Positions 18,984-29,656 of a stretch of 64,000 nucleotides of DNA are shown piece by piece (position 1 is the first letter of the stretch; every line of letters begins with the position of its first letter). The notes under the pieces were generated by a model. It had not been told where the DNA came from and did no database searches. It saw only the letters and a list, made by a program, of their open reading frames with translations. Origin of the DNA: Bradyrhizobium sp. B124 (lineage in GTDB: Bacteria; Pseudomonadota; Alphaproteobacteria; Rhizobiales; Xanthobacteraceae); assembly GCF_038967635.1 (NCBI RefSeq), contig NZ_CP152413.1:310001-374000 (forward strand). The letters are read 5' to 3'. Both the position numbers and the translations under genes were made by a program.

Positions 18984-19021
18984 GGAAGTCTCCTCGAAGT
19001 TCTAACTGAATTTGCTGCCGC

Positions 19022-19104
19022 CGTCATTGCGAGGAGCGAAGCGACGAAGCAATCCATACTTCCGCTGTGGGGAAATGGATTGCTTCGCTGCGCTCGCAAT
19101 GACG
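19022..19104. repeat. Palindromic repeat, family B, copy 1
   Basis: Long inverted repeat: CGTCATTGCGAGGAGCGAAG...GAAGCAATCCAT against ATGGATTGCTTCG...CGCTCGCAATGACG. Copies at 43053-43136 and 62406-62490. About 30-base arms with a short variable middle. Confidence 0.85.
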
Positions 19105-19112
19105 ATGCGGAG

Positions 19113-20951
19113 CTAGTGATTGTCCCGCGCCACGCCGACCTTGCCGGCGATGTCGTGGTAGCGCGTCGCGAGCTCGAGGCAGGCGCCGGTCGCGTGCTGG
19201 CCGACGGTCTGGCGGTAGAGCTCCTGCCACGGCGTCTGGTTGGCCGGGTGCGGGAAGCCGCCCTTGGCCTTCAGCTCTGCGCGGCGGGTGCGCAGTTCAT
19301 CCTCCGAGATCATGATGTTGGCGCTGCCCTTGTTGAGGTCGATGCGCACCTTGTCGCCGGTCTTGAGGATCGCGAGCCCTCCGTCGGCCGCCGCTTCCGG
19401 TGAGGCGTTCAGGATCGACGGCGAGCCCGAGGTGCCGGACTGCCGGCCATCGCCGATGCAGGGCAGGGACAGGATGCCGCGTTTGATCAGCGCCGCCGGC
19501 GGCTGCATGTTCACGACCTCGGCGCCGCCGGGATAGCCGATCGGGCCGGTGCCGCGAACGAACAGGACGCAGTGCTCGTCGATGTCGAGCGCGGGATCCT
19601 CGATCCGCGCGTGATAGTCCTCCGGGCCCTCGAACACGATGGCTCGGCCCTCGAAGGCGTTGAGGTCCCTCGGGTTGGACAGATAGCGGTCGCGGAATTC
19701 CTTCGAGATCACGCTGGTCTTCATGATCGCGGAATCAAAGAGATTGCCGCGCAAGACCAGGAAGCCGGCGTCCTTCACCAGCGGCTTGTCGTAGCCCCAG
19801 ATCACGTCACCGTCGGGCGCCGGCGCTTCCTTGCAATTCTCGCCCATGGTGCGGCCGTTGACGGTGAGGGCGCCTTCATGGATGCGCTTGTGCTTGATCA
19901 GCTCGCGTACCACCGACGGCACGCCGCCGGCGCGGTGATATTCCTCGCCGAGATAGAAGCCGGCCGGCTGCATGTTCACCAGTAGCGGCACGTCATGGCC
20001 GTATTTCTGCCAGTCGTCGATCGACAGCTCGACACCGACATGGCGCGCCAGCGCATTGATGTGGATCGGCGCATTGGTCGAGCCGCCGATCGCGGAATTG
20101 ACCACGATGCAGTTCTCGAACGCCTCGCGGGTCAGGAAGTCCGACGGCTTCAGGTCGTCCCAGACCATGTCGACGATGCGCTTGCCGGTCTCGTAGGCGA
20201 TCTGGCCGCGCTCGCGATAGGGCGCCGGGATTGCCGCGCAGCCCGGCAGCGAGAAGCCGAGCGCCTCGGCGAGCGAGTTCATCGTCGAGGCGGTGCCCAT
20301 GGTGTTGCAATGGCCGACCGACGGCGCCGAAGAGGCCACGATCTCGATGAACTGCTCATAGTCGATCTCGCCCGCGGCGAGCCGCTCGCGCGCCTTCCAG
20401 ACCACGGTGCCGGAGCCGGTGCGCTGGCCTTCGTGCCAGCCGTTCAGCATCGGGCCGCCCGACAGCACGATCGCCGGCAGGTTGACGGTCGCCGCCGCCA
20501 TCATGCAGGCCGGGGTGGTTTTGTCGCAGCCGGTGGTCAGCACCACGCCGTCGAGCGGATAGCCGAACAGGATCTCGACCAGGCCGAGATAGGCGAGATT
20601 GCGGTCGAGCGCCGCGGTCGGGCGCTTGCCGGTCTCCTGGATCGGATGGGTCGGAAACTCCATGGCGATGCCGCCGGCGGCGCGGATGCCCTCGCGGACG
20701 CGGTGCGCGAGTTCGAGGTGATGGCGGTTGCAGGGCGACAGGTCGTTGCCGGTCTGGGCGATGCCGATGATCGGCTTGCCCGACTGCAATTCCTCGCGGG
20801 TCAGCCCGTAGTTCAGGTAGCGCTCAAGATAGAGCGCGGTCATGCCCGGATTGTGCGGGTTGTCGAACCATTCCTGGGAGCGGAGCCGGCGGCCCTTGCC
20901 CGTCTTGGTCTCGCCTGCGGCGCTATGCCCGTTGGTGTGGGGTTTTGTCAT
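19113..20951 (-). CDS. IlvD/Edd-family sugar-acid dehydratase
   Basis: 612 residues from the ATG at 20951 with a GGGAG site. Iron-sulfur ligand motifs of the IlvD/Edd family are present: [17 protein letters not shown] and [12 protein letters not shown]. It is longer at the N-terminus than dihydroxyacid dehydratase and fits the arabonate/xylonate/gluconate dehydratase branch, which turns aldonic acids into 2-keto-3-deoxy acids. The neighbourhood (KDG kinase, KDPG aldolase, sugar ABC importer) favours a hexonate, but the five- or six-carbon choice cannot be made from sequence alone. Confidence 0.88.
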   Translation of the reverse strand: MTKPHTNGHSAAGETKTGKGRRLRSQEWFDNPHNPGMTALYLERYLNYGLTREELQSGKPIIGIAQTGNDLSPCNRHHLELAHRVREGIRAAGGIAMEFPTHPIQETGKRPTAALDRNLAYLGLVEILFGYPLDGVVLTTGCDKTTPACMMAAATVNLPAIVLSGGPMLNGWHEGQRTGSGTVVWKARERLAAGEIDYEQFIEIVASSAPSVGHCNTMGTASTMNSLAEALGFSLPGCAAIPAPYRERGQIAYETGKRIVDMVWDDLKPSDFLTREAFENCIVVNSAIGGSTNAPIHINALARHVGVELSIDDWQKYGHDVPLLVNMQPAGFYLGEEYHRAGGVPSVVRELIKHKRIHEGALTVNGRTMGENCKEAPAPDGDVIWGYDKPLVKDAGFLVLRGNLFDSAIMKTSVISKEFRDRYLSNPRDLNAFEGRAIVFEGPEDYHARIEDPALDIDEHCVLFVRGTGPIGYPGGAEVVNMQPPAALIKRGILSLPCIGDGRQSGTSGSPSILNASPEAAADGGLAILKTGDKVRIDLNKGSANIMISEDELRTRRAELKAKGGFPHPANQTPWQELYRQTVGQHATGACLELATRYHDIAGKVGVARDNH

Positions 20952-21102
20952 TGGTTTCTCCCGCAATGCAAACTCTTGATGGGCCCATTCAAGGGCTCTG
21001 GTTCAACGCTGTTCTACCTTGCGCAAATCGTCGCGCATTACAAACCTCGACGATCACGCACAGGTGTTTCACTGGATGGATTGGACCTTAGTTCAAGGCG
21101 CT

Positions 21103-21116
21103 TGGTTGCGCTATCA
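21103..21116. promoter_or_regulatory. Candidate LacI-type operator upstream of the dehydratase
   Basis: TGGTTGCGCTATCA matches 12 of 14 bases of a TGGTAGCGCTACCA palindrome of the kind bound by LacI-family repressors. It lies between the LacI gene and the dehydratase gene, about 150 bases upstream of the latter. A similar site is at 22236-22249. Confidence 0.5.
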
Positions 21117-21164
21117 TTTTGTCATCTTTTGCGTCCCTTGTGACGGGCTGGTGTCGGGTGGATG

Positions 21165-22193
21165 TCAGCTGCGCCGTGCCGAGCTCTGCCGTTCCATGAC
21201 ACTGAAGCCGAGATCGACGATGGGCTCGCCGGGCCGGCGTCCTTCGAGCGTCTCGATCACCATCATGGCAGCGTTTCTGCCCATTTCGTAGCGATTGGTG
21301 CGCACGCTGCTCAGCGTCGGCTCGCTCGATGCCATGAATTCGAGGTCGTTGAAGCCGACGATCGCCATCTGCTCCGGCACCGCCATGTGACGGCGCTTGC
21401 ATTCGAACAGCGCGCCGAGCGCCAGGTCGTCATTGACGCAGAACACCGCGTCGATGTCGGGCGTCTTGGCGAGCAGGTCGGCAAACAGCGTCCCACCCAA
21501 TGTCACCGAGGTTGGAATCGCCGTCGTGACAATGAGCTGCGGATCGAACAGCCCGGCCTCGGTCATCGCGGCGCGATAGCCGTCAAGCCGCCGCTGCACC
21601 CGCGGATCCATTCGCGCGCCGAGGAAGCCGATCCGCCGGTTGCCCTGCGCGAGCAGGTGGGCGATTGCGGCTTTTGCCGCGTCAAAATGCGAGAATCCGA
21701 TCATCATGTCGATCGGGGAGGGCCCGACTTCCATGATTTGCACGATCGGGCAATCGACCGTTTCCATGATGCGGCGGGAATCGGCGGTCTGGTTGATGCC
21801 GGTAATGATCAGCCCGGCCGGCTTCTGTGCCAGAAAAAGACGCAGCAGGCGCTCTTCCTGCAGGATGCTGTAGCGGGTGTTGGCGAGCTGAATGCTGTAG
21901 CGGCTGCCGTCGAGCGCGTCATAGATGCCGCGCAGCACGTCGGCGAACACGTTGTTGGTCAGCGACGGGATCAGGACACCGATCACCTCGGTGCGCTGCG
22001 ACGCAAGCGCGCGTGCCGCGAGATTGGGCACGTAACCGAGTTCTTTTGCCGCACTTTCGACCCGGGCGCGCTTGCCGGCCGAGAGTGCATCCGGATTCCT
22101 GAAGAAACGCGAGGCCGTAATCGGACTGACGCCGGCAAGCTTCGCGACTTCGGCGAGCCGGATCTTGCCTGGCGTGATGTGCTTTCGGGCCAT
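21165..22193 (-). CDS. LacI-family transcriptional repressor
   Basis: 342 residues. N-terminal LacI helix-turn-helix and hinge (IRLAEVAKLAGVSPITASRF; VPNLAARALASQRT), then a two-lobe sugar-binding-like domain. It sits between the dehydratase/SDR genes and the divergent ABC importer and is the natural repressor of both. The inducer is probably the imported sugar acid or a pathway intermediate. Confidence 0.92.
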   Translation of the reverse strand: MARKHITPGKIRLAEVAKLAGVSPITASRFFRNPDALSAGKRARVESAAKELGYVPNLAARALASQRTEVIGVLIPSLTNNVFADVLRGIYDALDGSRYSIQLANTRYSILQEERLLRLFLAQKPAGLIITGINQTADSRRIMETVDCPIVQIMEVGPSPIDMMIGFSHFDAAKAAIAHLLAQGNRRIGFLGARMDPRVQRRLDGYRAAMTEAGLFDPQLIVTTAIPTSVTLGGTLFADLLAKTPDIDAVFCVNDDLALGALFECKRRHMAVPEQMAIVGFNDLEFMASSEPTLSSVRTNRYEMGRNAAMMVIETLEGRRPGEPIVDLGFSVMERQSSARRS

Positions 22194-22234
22194 TTGCCGC
22201 TCATATCACGACGTTCGTCGCAGACAAACCGATA

Positions 22235-22263
22235 TTGACAGCGCTACCAAGCGATTGCTAATC
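22235..22263 (+). promoter_or_regulatory. Candidate promoter and LacI operator for the ABC importer operon
   Basis: A consensus -35 TTGACA (22235-22240) is followed 16-17 bases later by CTAATC/GCTAAT as a -10 candidate. The operator-like TGACAGCGCTACCA (22236-22249) overlaps the -35 and spacer, so a bound repressor would block polymerase. It shares TG...GCGCTA.CA with the site at 21103. Confidence 0.5.
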
Positions 22264-22399
22264 GAACGATTGCCAAAACCGGATAAACTGCGGACAATAA
22301 CGCAAGTCCAACAGAGCCGCGCACCCAGCGTGGCCGGAACAAAACAGAGCGGTGGCGGCACTCGTCGTACGCCGTCGGGAACTTGAGGGAGGGAAGTGG

Positions 22400-23467
<1,068 letters not shown>

Positions 23468-23545
23468 CCGATTGATCGATCCGAATGGCCGACCAACAGG
23501 CCAGATCAAAAACAAGAAAAACACAGTCATTTGGGAGGAAGGACG

Positions 23546-24865
23546 ATGCACGATTTTACTCGCCGCTCGCTACTTCAGGGCGGCACCGCGCTGGCCGCAA
23601 CCGGGATGCTGACCGGGCCGGCGTTGTTTGACTTCGCCAAGGCCTGGGCGCAGAGCGCGCCCTGGAAGGTGGAGCCCGGCGCCAAGCTCACCGTGATGCG
23701 CTGGAAGCGCTTCGTGCCCGCGGAAGACGATGCCTTCAATGCCATGGTGGCGGCCTTCAAGGCGGCAACCGGCACCGAGATGAACGTGTTCAGCGAGTCC
23801 TTCGAGGACGTGCAGCCGAAGGCCTCGGTCGCCGCCAACACCGGCTCGGGTCTCGACCTCGCCTGGGGCCTGCACACGCTGCCGCAGCTGTTCCCGACCA
23901 AGGTTCTCAAGATGAACGACGTTGCCGATTATCTCGGCAAGAAGTACGGCGGCTGGACCGAGGCCGCAGCCAAGACCTGCAAGCAGGGCGATGACTGGCT
24001 CGGCATTCCCGTCGCGACCATCGGCGGCTATCTGACCTATCGCAAGTCGGCGGTCGAGAAGGCCGGCTTCAGGCAGGTGCCGTCCGACTTCCCGGCCTAT
24101 CTCGAACTCTGCAAGGCACTGAAGGCGAATAACACGCCGGCCGGCTTCGCGCTCGGCCATGCCACCGGCGACGCCAATGCCTGGGTCCACAACATCCTCT
24201 GGGGCTTCAACGGCTGGACCGTCGACAAGGACGACAAGGTCATCATCAACTCGCCGGAGACGATGAAGGCGCTGGAGTACGCCAAGGCGCTGTCGGATAC
24301 CTTCATTCCCGGTGTCGCATCCTGGAACGACTCCTCCAACAACAAGGCGTTCCTGTCCGGCGAACTGTACCTGACCTCGAACGGCATCTCGATCTACGTC
24401 GCCGCCAAGGACGACCCGAGCAAGAAGGAGCTCGCCGAAGACATCGACCATGCGCTGTGGCCGGTCGGCCCGATCGGCAAGCCGACCGAGCTGCAGCTCG
24501 CGGTGCCGATCCTCGCCTTCAACTTCTGCAAATATCCGAATGCGGCGAAGGCGTTCATCGCCTTCATGCTGGAGAAGGAGAATTTCGAGAAGTGGCTGTC
24601 GGGCGCGCGGGGGTATCTTACACACACGCTCAACGCCTACGACACCGCGCCGGTCTGGACCGCCGACCCGAAGAATGCGGTGTTCGGCCAGGCCTCGAAG
24701 CGCGCGCTGCCGGCCTCCGGCATCGGCACGCCCGGCGAGAAGGCGGCGACCGCGATCGCCGACTTCATCGTGGTCGACATGTTCGCGAACTACTGCACCG
24801 GCGCCAAGGACGGCAAGACCGCGATGGCGGAAGCCGAACGGCAGCTGAAGCGGATCTATCGCTGA
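23546..24865 (+). CDS. Sugar ABC transporter substrate-binding protein
   Basis: 439 residues from the ATG at 23546 (GGAGGAAGG upstream). A Tat-type signal (TRRSLLQGG then a hydrophobic stretch to about AWAQSAP) suggests export in folded form. The rest is a CUT1 extracellular solute-binding fold, family 1 (MalE-like). It delivers the sugar to the two permeases downstream. Two hairpins in the gap after its stop may keep its message more abundant than that of the permeases. Confidence 0.92.
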   Translation: MHDFTRRSLLQGGTALAATGMLTGPALFDFAKAWAQSAPWKVEPGAKLTVMRWKRFVPAEDDAFNAMVAAFKAATGTEMNVFSESFEDVQPKASVAANTGSGLDLAWGLHTLPQLFPTKVLKMNDVADYLGKKYGGWTEAAAKTCKQGDDWLGIPVATIGGYLTYRKSAVEKAGFRQVPSDFPAYLELCKALKANNTPAGFALGHATGDANAWVHNILWGFNGWTVDKDDKVIINSPETMKALEYAKALSDTFIPGVASWNDSSNNKAFLSGELYLTSNGISIYVAAKDDPSKKELAEDIDHALWPVGPIGKPTELQLAVPILAFNFCKYPNAAKAFIAFMLEKENFEKWLSGARGYLTHTLNAYDTAPVWTADPKNAVFGQASKRALPASGIGTPGEKAATAIADFIVVDMFANYCTGAKDGKTAMAEAERQLKRIYR

Positions 24866-24875
24866 TGTGATGGCC

Positions 24876-24958
24876 GCGGGCGGCGGAGAACCGCCGCTCG
24901 CGCCGTCATTGGAATGCCATCACTGGAATATTGCGTAGTCATGCTCAATCCTTTGAGC
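24876..24958 (+). promoter_or_regulatory. Two intercistronic hairpins after the binding-protein gene
   Basis: GCGGGCGGCGG/CCGCCGCTCGC (24876-24886 with 24891-24901, loop AGAA) and the perfect GCTCAA-TCCT-TTGAGC (24943-24958). Such stems between binding-protein and permease genes often protect the upstream message or attenuate reading into the permeases. Confidence 0.55.
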
Positions 24959-24974
24959 AATCGGGACATCGCCT

Positions 24975-25934
24975 ATGGCTGACATCGCCCTTGCGCCGCG
25001 ACGTGCGAAGACTGAAATCCGCGAAGCGACCGCCTGGGATCAGCTGCGCCACAACAAGAACTGGCTCGGCTTCTGGTTCATGGTGCCGGCGATGGCGTTC
25101 CTGATCTTCTTCCTGGCCTATCCGCTGGGCCTCGGGATCTGGCTGTCCTTCACCGACACCCGCATCGGCCGCGTCGGTCATTTCATCGGCACCGAGAACT
25201 ATGAGTGGCTGTGGGACGATTCCATCTTCTGGCTGTCGGTGTTCAACACGCTGCTCTACACCTCCGTCGCGAGCGCGGTGAAATTCGCGGTCGGGCTCTA
25301 TCTCGCGCTGCTGCTCAACGAGCGCATGCCGTTCAAGGCGCTGCTGCGCGCCGCGGTGCTGATCCCCTTCATCGTGCCGACCGTGCTGTCGGCGTTGGCG
25401 TTCTGGTGGATCTTCGATTCGCAGTTCTCGATCATCTCCTGGTCGCTGAAGCATCTTGGCCTGATCACCCAGAACATCAATTTCCTCGGCGACACCACCT
25501 GGGCCCGCATCTGCGTGATCTTCGCCAATATCTGGCGTGGCGTGCCGTTCGTCGCGATCACGCTGCTGGCAGGCCTGCAGACCGTGCAGCCTTCGCTCTA
25601 CGAGGCGGCGACGCTCGACGGCGCCTCGCGCTGGCAGATGTTCCGCTTCATCACCTATCCCTTGCTGACGCCGATCATCGCGGTCGTGATGACGTTCTCG
25701 GTGCTGTTCACCTTCACCGATTTCCAGCTGATCTGGGCGATGACCCGCGGCGGCCCGGTCAACGCCACCCATCTGATGGCGACGCTGTCCTACCAGCGCG
25801 CGATCATCGCCGGACAATTGGGCGAGGGGGCTGCGATCTCGAGCGCCATGATCCCGTTCCTGCTCGCCGCGATCATGGTGTCCTGGTTCGGCTTGCAGCG
25901 CAGGAAGTGGCAGCAGGGAGAAAGCAATGACTGA
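24975..25934 (+). CDS. Sugar ABC transporter permease 1 (MalF type)
   Basis: 319 residues, six predicted helices. The coupling (EAA) loop EAATLDGASRWQMFRFITYP contacts the ATPase. CUT1 family. Its end overlaps the next permease by eight bases, a sign of coupled translation. Confidence 0.93.
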   Translation: MADIALAPRRAKTEIREATAWDQLRHNKNWLGFWFMVPAMAFLIFFLAYPLGLGIWLSFTDTRIGRVGHFIGTENYEWLWDDSIFWLSVFNTLLYTSVASAVKFAVGLYLALLLNERMPFKALLRAAVLIPFIVPTVLSALAFWWIFDSQFSIISWSLKHLGLITQNINFLGDTTWARICVIFANIWRGVPFVAITLLAGLQTVQPSLYEAATLDGASRWQMFRFITYPLLTPIIAVVMTFSVLFTFTDFQLIWAMTRGGPVNATHLMATLSYQRAIIAGQLGEGAAISSAMIPFLLAAIMVSWFGLQRRKWQQGESND

Positions 25935-26850
25935 CCTTCCTGCGCCCAAGGTCGATCTCAAGTCCATCCTGTCGACGCCGGCGCGCGTCGACAACAGCGA
26001 GGGCATGAGCTATTTGCAGTCGGTGCCGCGGCGGATCGTGACGCTCTACATTCCGCTGTCGATCATCGTCATCATCCTGCTGTTCCCGTTCTATTGGATG
26101 GGGCTGACCGCGATCAAGCCGGACGACCAGCTGCTCGACCTCGACAAGTACAATCCATTCTGGACCTGGAATCCGACCTTCAAGCACATCCACAAGCTGC
26201 TGTTCGAGAGCTACTACCCGCACTGGCTCTGGAACACGATGTATGTGGCGATCGGTGCCACCGTGCTGTCGATCATCGCGAGCGTGCTCGCGGCCTACGC
26301 GATCGTGCGGCTGCGCTACAAGGGCGCCAACGTCGTCGGCGGCCTGATCTTCCTGGCCTATCTGGTGCCGCCGTCGATCCTGTTCATTCCGCTCGCCACC
26401 GTCGTGTTCCAGTACGGCCTGTTCGACTCGCCGATGGCGCTGATCCTGACCTATCCGACGATCCTGATCCCGTTCTCGACCTGGCTTCTGATGGGCTATT
26501 TCAAGACCATCCCGTTCGAGCTCGAGGAGTGCGCGCTGATCGACGGCGCCAGTCGCTGGCAGATCCTGATCAAGATCGTGCTGCCGCTTGCCATTCCCGG
26601 CCTGATCTCGGCCTTCATCTTCTGCTTCACGCTGTGCTGGAACGAGTTCATCTACGCGCTGACGTTCCTGCAATCGACCCCGAACAAGACCGTGCCGGTC
26701 GCCATCGTCAACGAATTCGTTGACGGTGACATCTATCGCTGGGGTTCCCTGATGGCAGGGGCGCTATGCGGCTCGCTGCCGCTGGTTATTCTTTACGCCT
26801 TCTTCGTTGAGCATTATGTCTCGGCGATGACGGGTGCCGTGAAGGAATAA
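25927..26850 (+). CDS. Sugar ABC transporter permease 2 (MalG type)
   Basis: 307 residues with six predicted helices; EAA-type loop EECALIDGASRWQILIKIVL. A GGAG ribosome site lies in the end of the first permease gene. It forms the membrane heterodimer with permease 1. Confidence 0.93.
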   Translation: MTDLPAPKVDLKSILSTPARVDNSEGMSYLQSVPRRIVTLYIPLSIIVIILLFPFYWMGLTAIKPDDQLLDLDKYNPFWTWNPTFKHIHKLLFESYYPHWLWNTMYVAIGATVLSIIASVLAAYAIVRLRYKGANVVGGLIFLAYLVPPSILFIPLATVVFQYGLFDSPMALILTYPTILIPFSTWLLMGYFKTIPFELEECALIDGASRWQILIKIVLPLAIPGLISAFIFCFTLCWNEFIYALTFLQSTPNKTVPVAIVNEFVDGDIYRWGSLMAGALCGSLPLVILYAFFVEHYVSAMTGAVKE

Positions 26851-26902
26851 GCGCGCAAGGCCCGCAGCTGAATTCGAACAAGAGAAGAAAAGGAGCAGGG
26901 TC

Positions 26903-27889
26903 GTGCACATTCTGATTCTGGGCGCCGCCGGCATGGTCGGCCGCAAGCTGACCGAGCGTTTGCTGCGCGAGGGCCGTCTCGGCAAGCAGGACATCAGCAG
27001 GATGACCTTGCAGGACGTGGTCGCGCCGGCCAAGCCCGCCAACGCCTCGGTCCCGGTCAATGTCGTCGCATCCGATTTTGCCGATGCCGGCGCCGCGGCG
27101 CCCCTGATCGCCGAGCGCCCGGACGTGATCTTCCATCTCGCCGCAATCGTCTCGGGCGAGGCGGAGGCCGAGTTCGACAAGGGCTACCGGATCAATCTCG
27201 ACGGCACCCGCTACCTGATCGACGCGATCCGCGCCGTGGGTGGCGGCTACAAGCCGCGGCTGGTGTTCACCTCCTCGATCGCGGTGTTCGGCGCGCCGTT
27301 CCCCGAGAAGATCGGCGACGAGTTCTTCCATACGCCGCTGACGAGCTACGGCACGCAGAAGTCGATCTGCGAGCTGCTGATCAACGATTACACCCGCAAG
27401 GGCCTGCTCGACGGGATATCGATCCGCCTGCCGACGATCTGCGTGCGGCCGGGCAAGCCGAACAAGGCGGCGTCCGGTTTCTTCTCCAACATCATCCGCG
27501 AGCCGCTGGCGGGCGAGGAGGCGGTGCTGCCGGTGTCCGAGGACGTGCGGCACTGGCACGCCTCGCCGAAATCGGCGGTCGGCTTCCTGGTCCATGCCGG
27601 CACGATGGATCTCAACGCGATCGGGCCGCGGCGCAATCTCAGCATGCCCGGGATGTCCGTCAGCGTCGGCGAGCAGATCGCGTCGCTGGAGCGCGTTGCC
27701 GGCAAGAACGTCACCGCGCGGATCAAGCGGGTGCCAGATCCGACCATCATCGGCATCGTCTCGGGCTGGCCGCGCGATTTCGTCACCGACCGCGCGCTGA
27801 AACTCGGCTTCACGACGGCCGAAAAGACGTTCGACGACATCATCCGCATCCACATCGAGGACGAGCTGGGCGGCAAGTTCGCCGCCTAG
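26903..27889 (+). CDS. denD: NAD-dependent epimerase/dehydratase family protein, D-erythronate dehydrogenase-like
   Basis: 328 residues with a GTG start at 26903 and an AGGAG site. Extended SDR fold: GAAGMVGRKL (GxxGxxG) at residues 7-16 and active site YGTQK (YxxxK). The whole sequence looks like the DenD group, which oxidises C2 of a four-carbon sugar acid; the symbol is by resemblance only. The usual DenD partners (four-carbon acid kinase, isomerase) are absent. In this operon it may instead oxidise an aldonate before dehydration. Confidence 0.75.
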   Translation: MHILILGAAGMVGRKLTERLLREGRLGKQDISRMTLQDVVAPAKPANASVPVNVVASDFADAGAAAPLIAERPDVIFHLAAIVSGEAEAEFDKGYRINLDGTRYLIDAIRAVGGGYKPRLVFTSSIAVFGAPFPEKIGDEFFHTPLTSYGTQKSICELLINDYTRKGLLDGISIRLPTICVRPGKPNKAASGFFSNIIREPLAGEEAVLPVSEDVRHWHASPKSAVGFLVHAGTMDLNAIGPRRNLSMPGMSVSVGEQIASLERVAGKNVTARIKRVPDPTIIGIVSGWPRDFVTDRALKLGFTTAEKTFDDIIRIHIEDELGGKFAA

Positions 27890-27915
27890 CTCCGCTCAGG
27901 CACGCGGGTCTTGGT

Positions 27916-28872
27916 ATGACCAGGGTCGCCAGCATCGGCGAATGCATGATCGAGCTGCGCCAGGCTCCGGGCGGTCAGCCCGGAGGCCTGTATTCGCGCT
28001 CCTATGGCGGCGACACGCTCAACACCGCCGTCTATCTGTCCCGGCTCGGCGTCCACATCGATTACATCACGGCGCTCGGCGATGATGCGCTGAGCGATGA
28101 GATGATCGCGGGCTGGGCGAGCGAAGGCATCGGCACCAAGCATGTCGCGCGATTGGCAGGCAAGCTGCCGGGGCTCTATCTGATCCAGACCGACGACAAA
28201 GGCGAGCGGTGCTTCTTCCACTGGCGCGAGAGCGCCGCGGCGCGCGAGCTGATGGATTTGCCCGAGACGGACGACATCCTCAACTCGCTTGCGACCTACG
28301 ACATCGTCTATCTCTCGGCGATCACGCTCTCGATCCTGCGCGAGGACGGACGCGAGCGGCTGATGGCGGCGCTCAAGCGCGCGCGGCTGCTGGGCACGCG
28401 CTTTGCGTTCGACACCAATTTCCGCGCCCGCGGCTGGCCGGACCTGGCTCTTGCACGGAAGGTCTTCAGCAGCGCATTCGAGACCGCCGATATTGTGCTT
28501 GCCTCGACGGAAGATCTGGCGCCGCTTTATCCCGGCGAGAGCAACACGGCGTTGCTCGCCGGCATCTCGAGCCCCGAGGTCGTGCTGAAGCTCGCCGAGC
28601 CCGCCTGCATCGTGCGTTCGGCCGGGGGAACGCGCGAGGTGAGAGCGGAGCCGCTGCCGAAGCCGGTGGTCGATACCACGGCGGCCGGCGACAGTTTTGC
28701 CGCGGCCTATCTCGCCGCGCGGCTCGGCGGCGCCGAGCCCGGGGAGGCGGCACGCGCCGGCCATCGTCTGGCCGGGGTCGTGGTGTGCTATCCCGGTGCG
28801 ATCATTCCGCGCTATGCCATGCCGCCGAAGAAGGCGCCTCGTCCCCCACCATCCCGCAAGGCCTCGCAATGA
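27916..28872 (+). CDS. kdgK: 2-keto-3-deoxygluconate kinase (PfkB family)
   Basis: 318 residues. PfkB fold with the N-terminal IGECMIELRQ/GGDTLNTAVYLSRLG motif, and C-terminal DTTAAGDSFAAAYLA containing the catalytic Asp and anion hole. It phosphorylates 2-keto-3-deoxygluconate (or a similar acid) to KDPG. Its stop overlaps the start of the aldolase gene (ATGA), so the two steps are coupled. Confidence 0.88.
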   Translation: MTRVASIGECMIELRQAPGGQPGGLYSRSYGGDTLNTAVYLSRLGVHIDYITALGDDALSDEMIAGWASEGIGTKHVARLAGKLPGLYLIQTDDKGERCFFHWRESAAARELMDLPETDDILNSLATYDIVYLSAITLSILREDGRERLMAALKRARLLGTRFAFDTNFRARGWPDLALARKVFSSAFETADIVLASTEDLAPLYPGESNTALLAGISSPEVVLKLAEPACIVRSAGGTREVRAEPLPKPVVDTTAAGDSFAAAYLAARLGGAEPGEAARAGHRLAGVVVCYPGAIIPRYAMPPKKAPRPPPSRKASQ

Positions 28873-29519
28873 CAACGACATCGAAGCAGGACCGGATCGC
28901 CGAGCTGATCCGCCAGGCCACCGTGATCCCGGTGCTGACCATCGAGCGGCTGGCCGACGCGGTCCCGCTCGCCAAGGCGCTGGTCGCGGGCGGCGTGCGG
29001 ACGCTCGAGGTGACGCTGCGTACGGCGGTTGCGGTCGATGCTGCCAAGGCCATCATCGCCGAGGTGCCCGATGCGGTGGTCGGGATCGGCACGATCCTCA
29101 ATGCCGACGATCTGGCGCGCGCCGAGGCGCTCGGCGCCAAATTCGGCATCAGCCCGGGCGCGACGCCCGAATTGTTGAAGGCGGTCGCTGCCAGCGGGCT
29201 GCCTTTCGCGCCGGGGATCGCAACCGCGTCGGAGTTGATGCAGGCACTGGCGCACGGCTTCGACGTCGTCAAATTCTTCCCCGCGGAGCAGGCTGGCGGT
29301 ATCAAGGCACTGCGCGCGTTGGCCGGTCCATTCCCCAACGTCAGGGTCTGCCCGACCGGCGGTATCGGTGAGGCGAATGCGGCGATCTGGCTCGCCGAGC
29401 CCAATGTGCTGGCGGTCGGTGGTTCCTGGCTGTGCCCGGCGGCCGATATCCGCGCCAGCAACTGGGCGGGCATAACCGCCATGTGCGCGAAGGCGATGAA
29501 AACGCTGAAAGCCGGCTAG
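28869..29519 (+). CDS. eda: KDPG/KHG aldolase
   Basis: 216 residues, starting inside the kinase stop at 28869. Motifs of the class I aldolase: LEVTLRT (catalytic Glu region), GIGTILN, SPGATPE, and the Schiff-base Lys in VVKFFPAEQAGG. It splits KDPG into pyruvate and glyceraldehyde 3-phosphate, ending the pathway. A strong hairpin follows the stop codon. Confidence 0.93.
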   Translation: MTTTSKQDRIAELIRQATVIPVLTIERLADAVPLAKALVAGGVRTLEVTLRTAVAVDAAKAIIAEVPDAVVGIGTILNADDLARAEALGAKFGISPGATPELLKAVAASGLPFAPGIATASELMQALAHGFDVVKFFPAEQAGGIKALRALAGPFPNVRVCPTGGIGEANAAIWLAEPNVLAVGGSWLCPAADIRASNWAGITAMCAKAMKTLKAG

Positions 29520-29547
29520 AACTCCGTTCCGATAGGAACGGGGTTCT
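29518..29547 (+). terminator. Hairpin terminator after eda
   Basis: AGAACTCCGTTCC (29518-29530) pairs with GGAACGGGGTTCT (29535-29547): 13 pairs with one G-U, loop GATA. A T-containing tract follows (TTCTGGTTTT). It overlaps the last base pairs of the stop codon and is the front part of a family D repeat. Confidence 0.7.
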
Positions 29548-29556
29548 AGATTCTGG

Positions 29557-29610
29557 TTTTGACGCGTTTTCTTTACACGAACCGGTATCCACTTCGCTCG
29601 AAAACGCTCT
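29557..29610. repeat. Repeat family D, copy 2
   Basis: A 54-base block almost identical to 17427-17480, ending TCCACTTCGCTCGAAAACGC. As at copy 1 it is preceded by a hairpin, but the stem sequence is different, so stem structure rather than sequence is conserved. Confidence 0.8.
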
Positions 29611-29656
29611 CGAGATACGCTACATAACTCCCGAACAGGAACAGGGAGATACGGCC

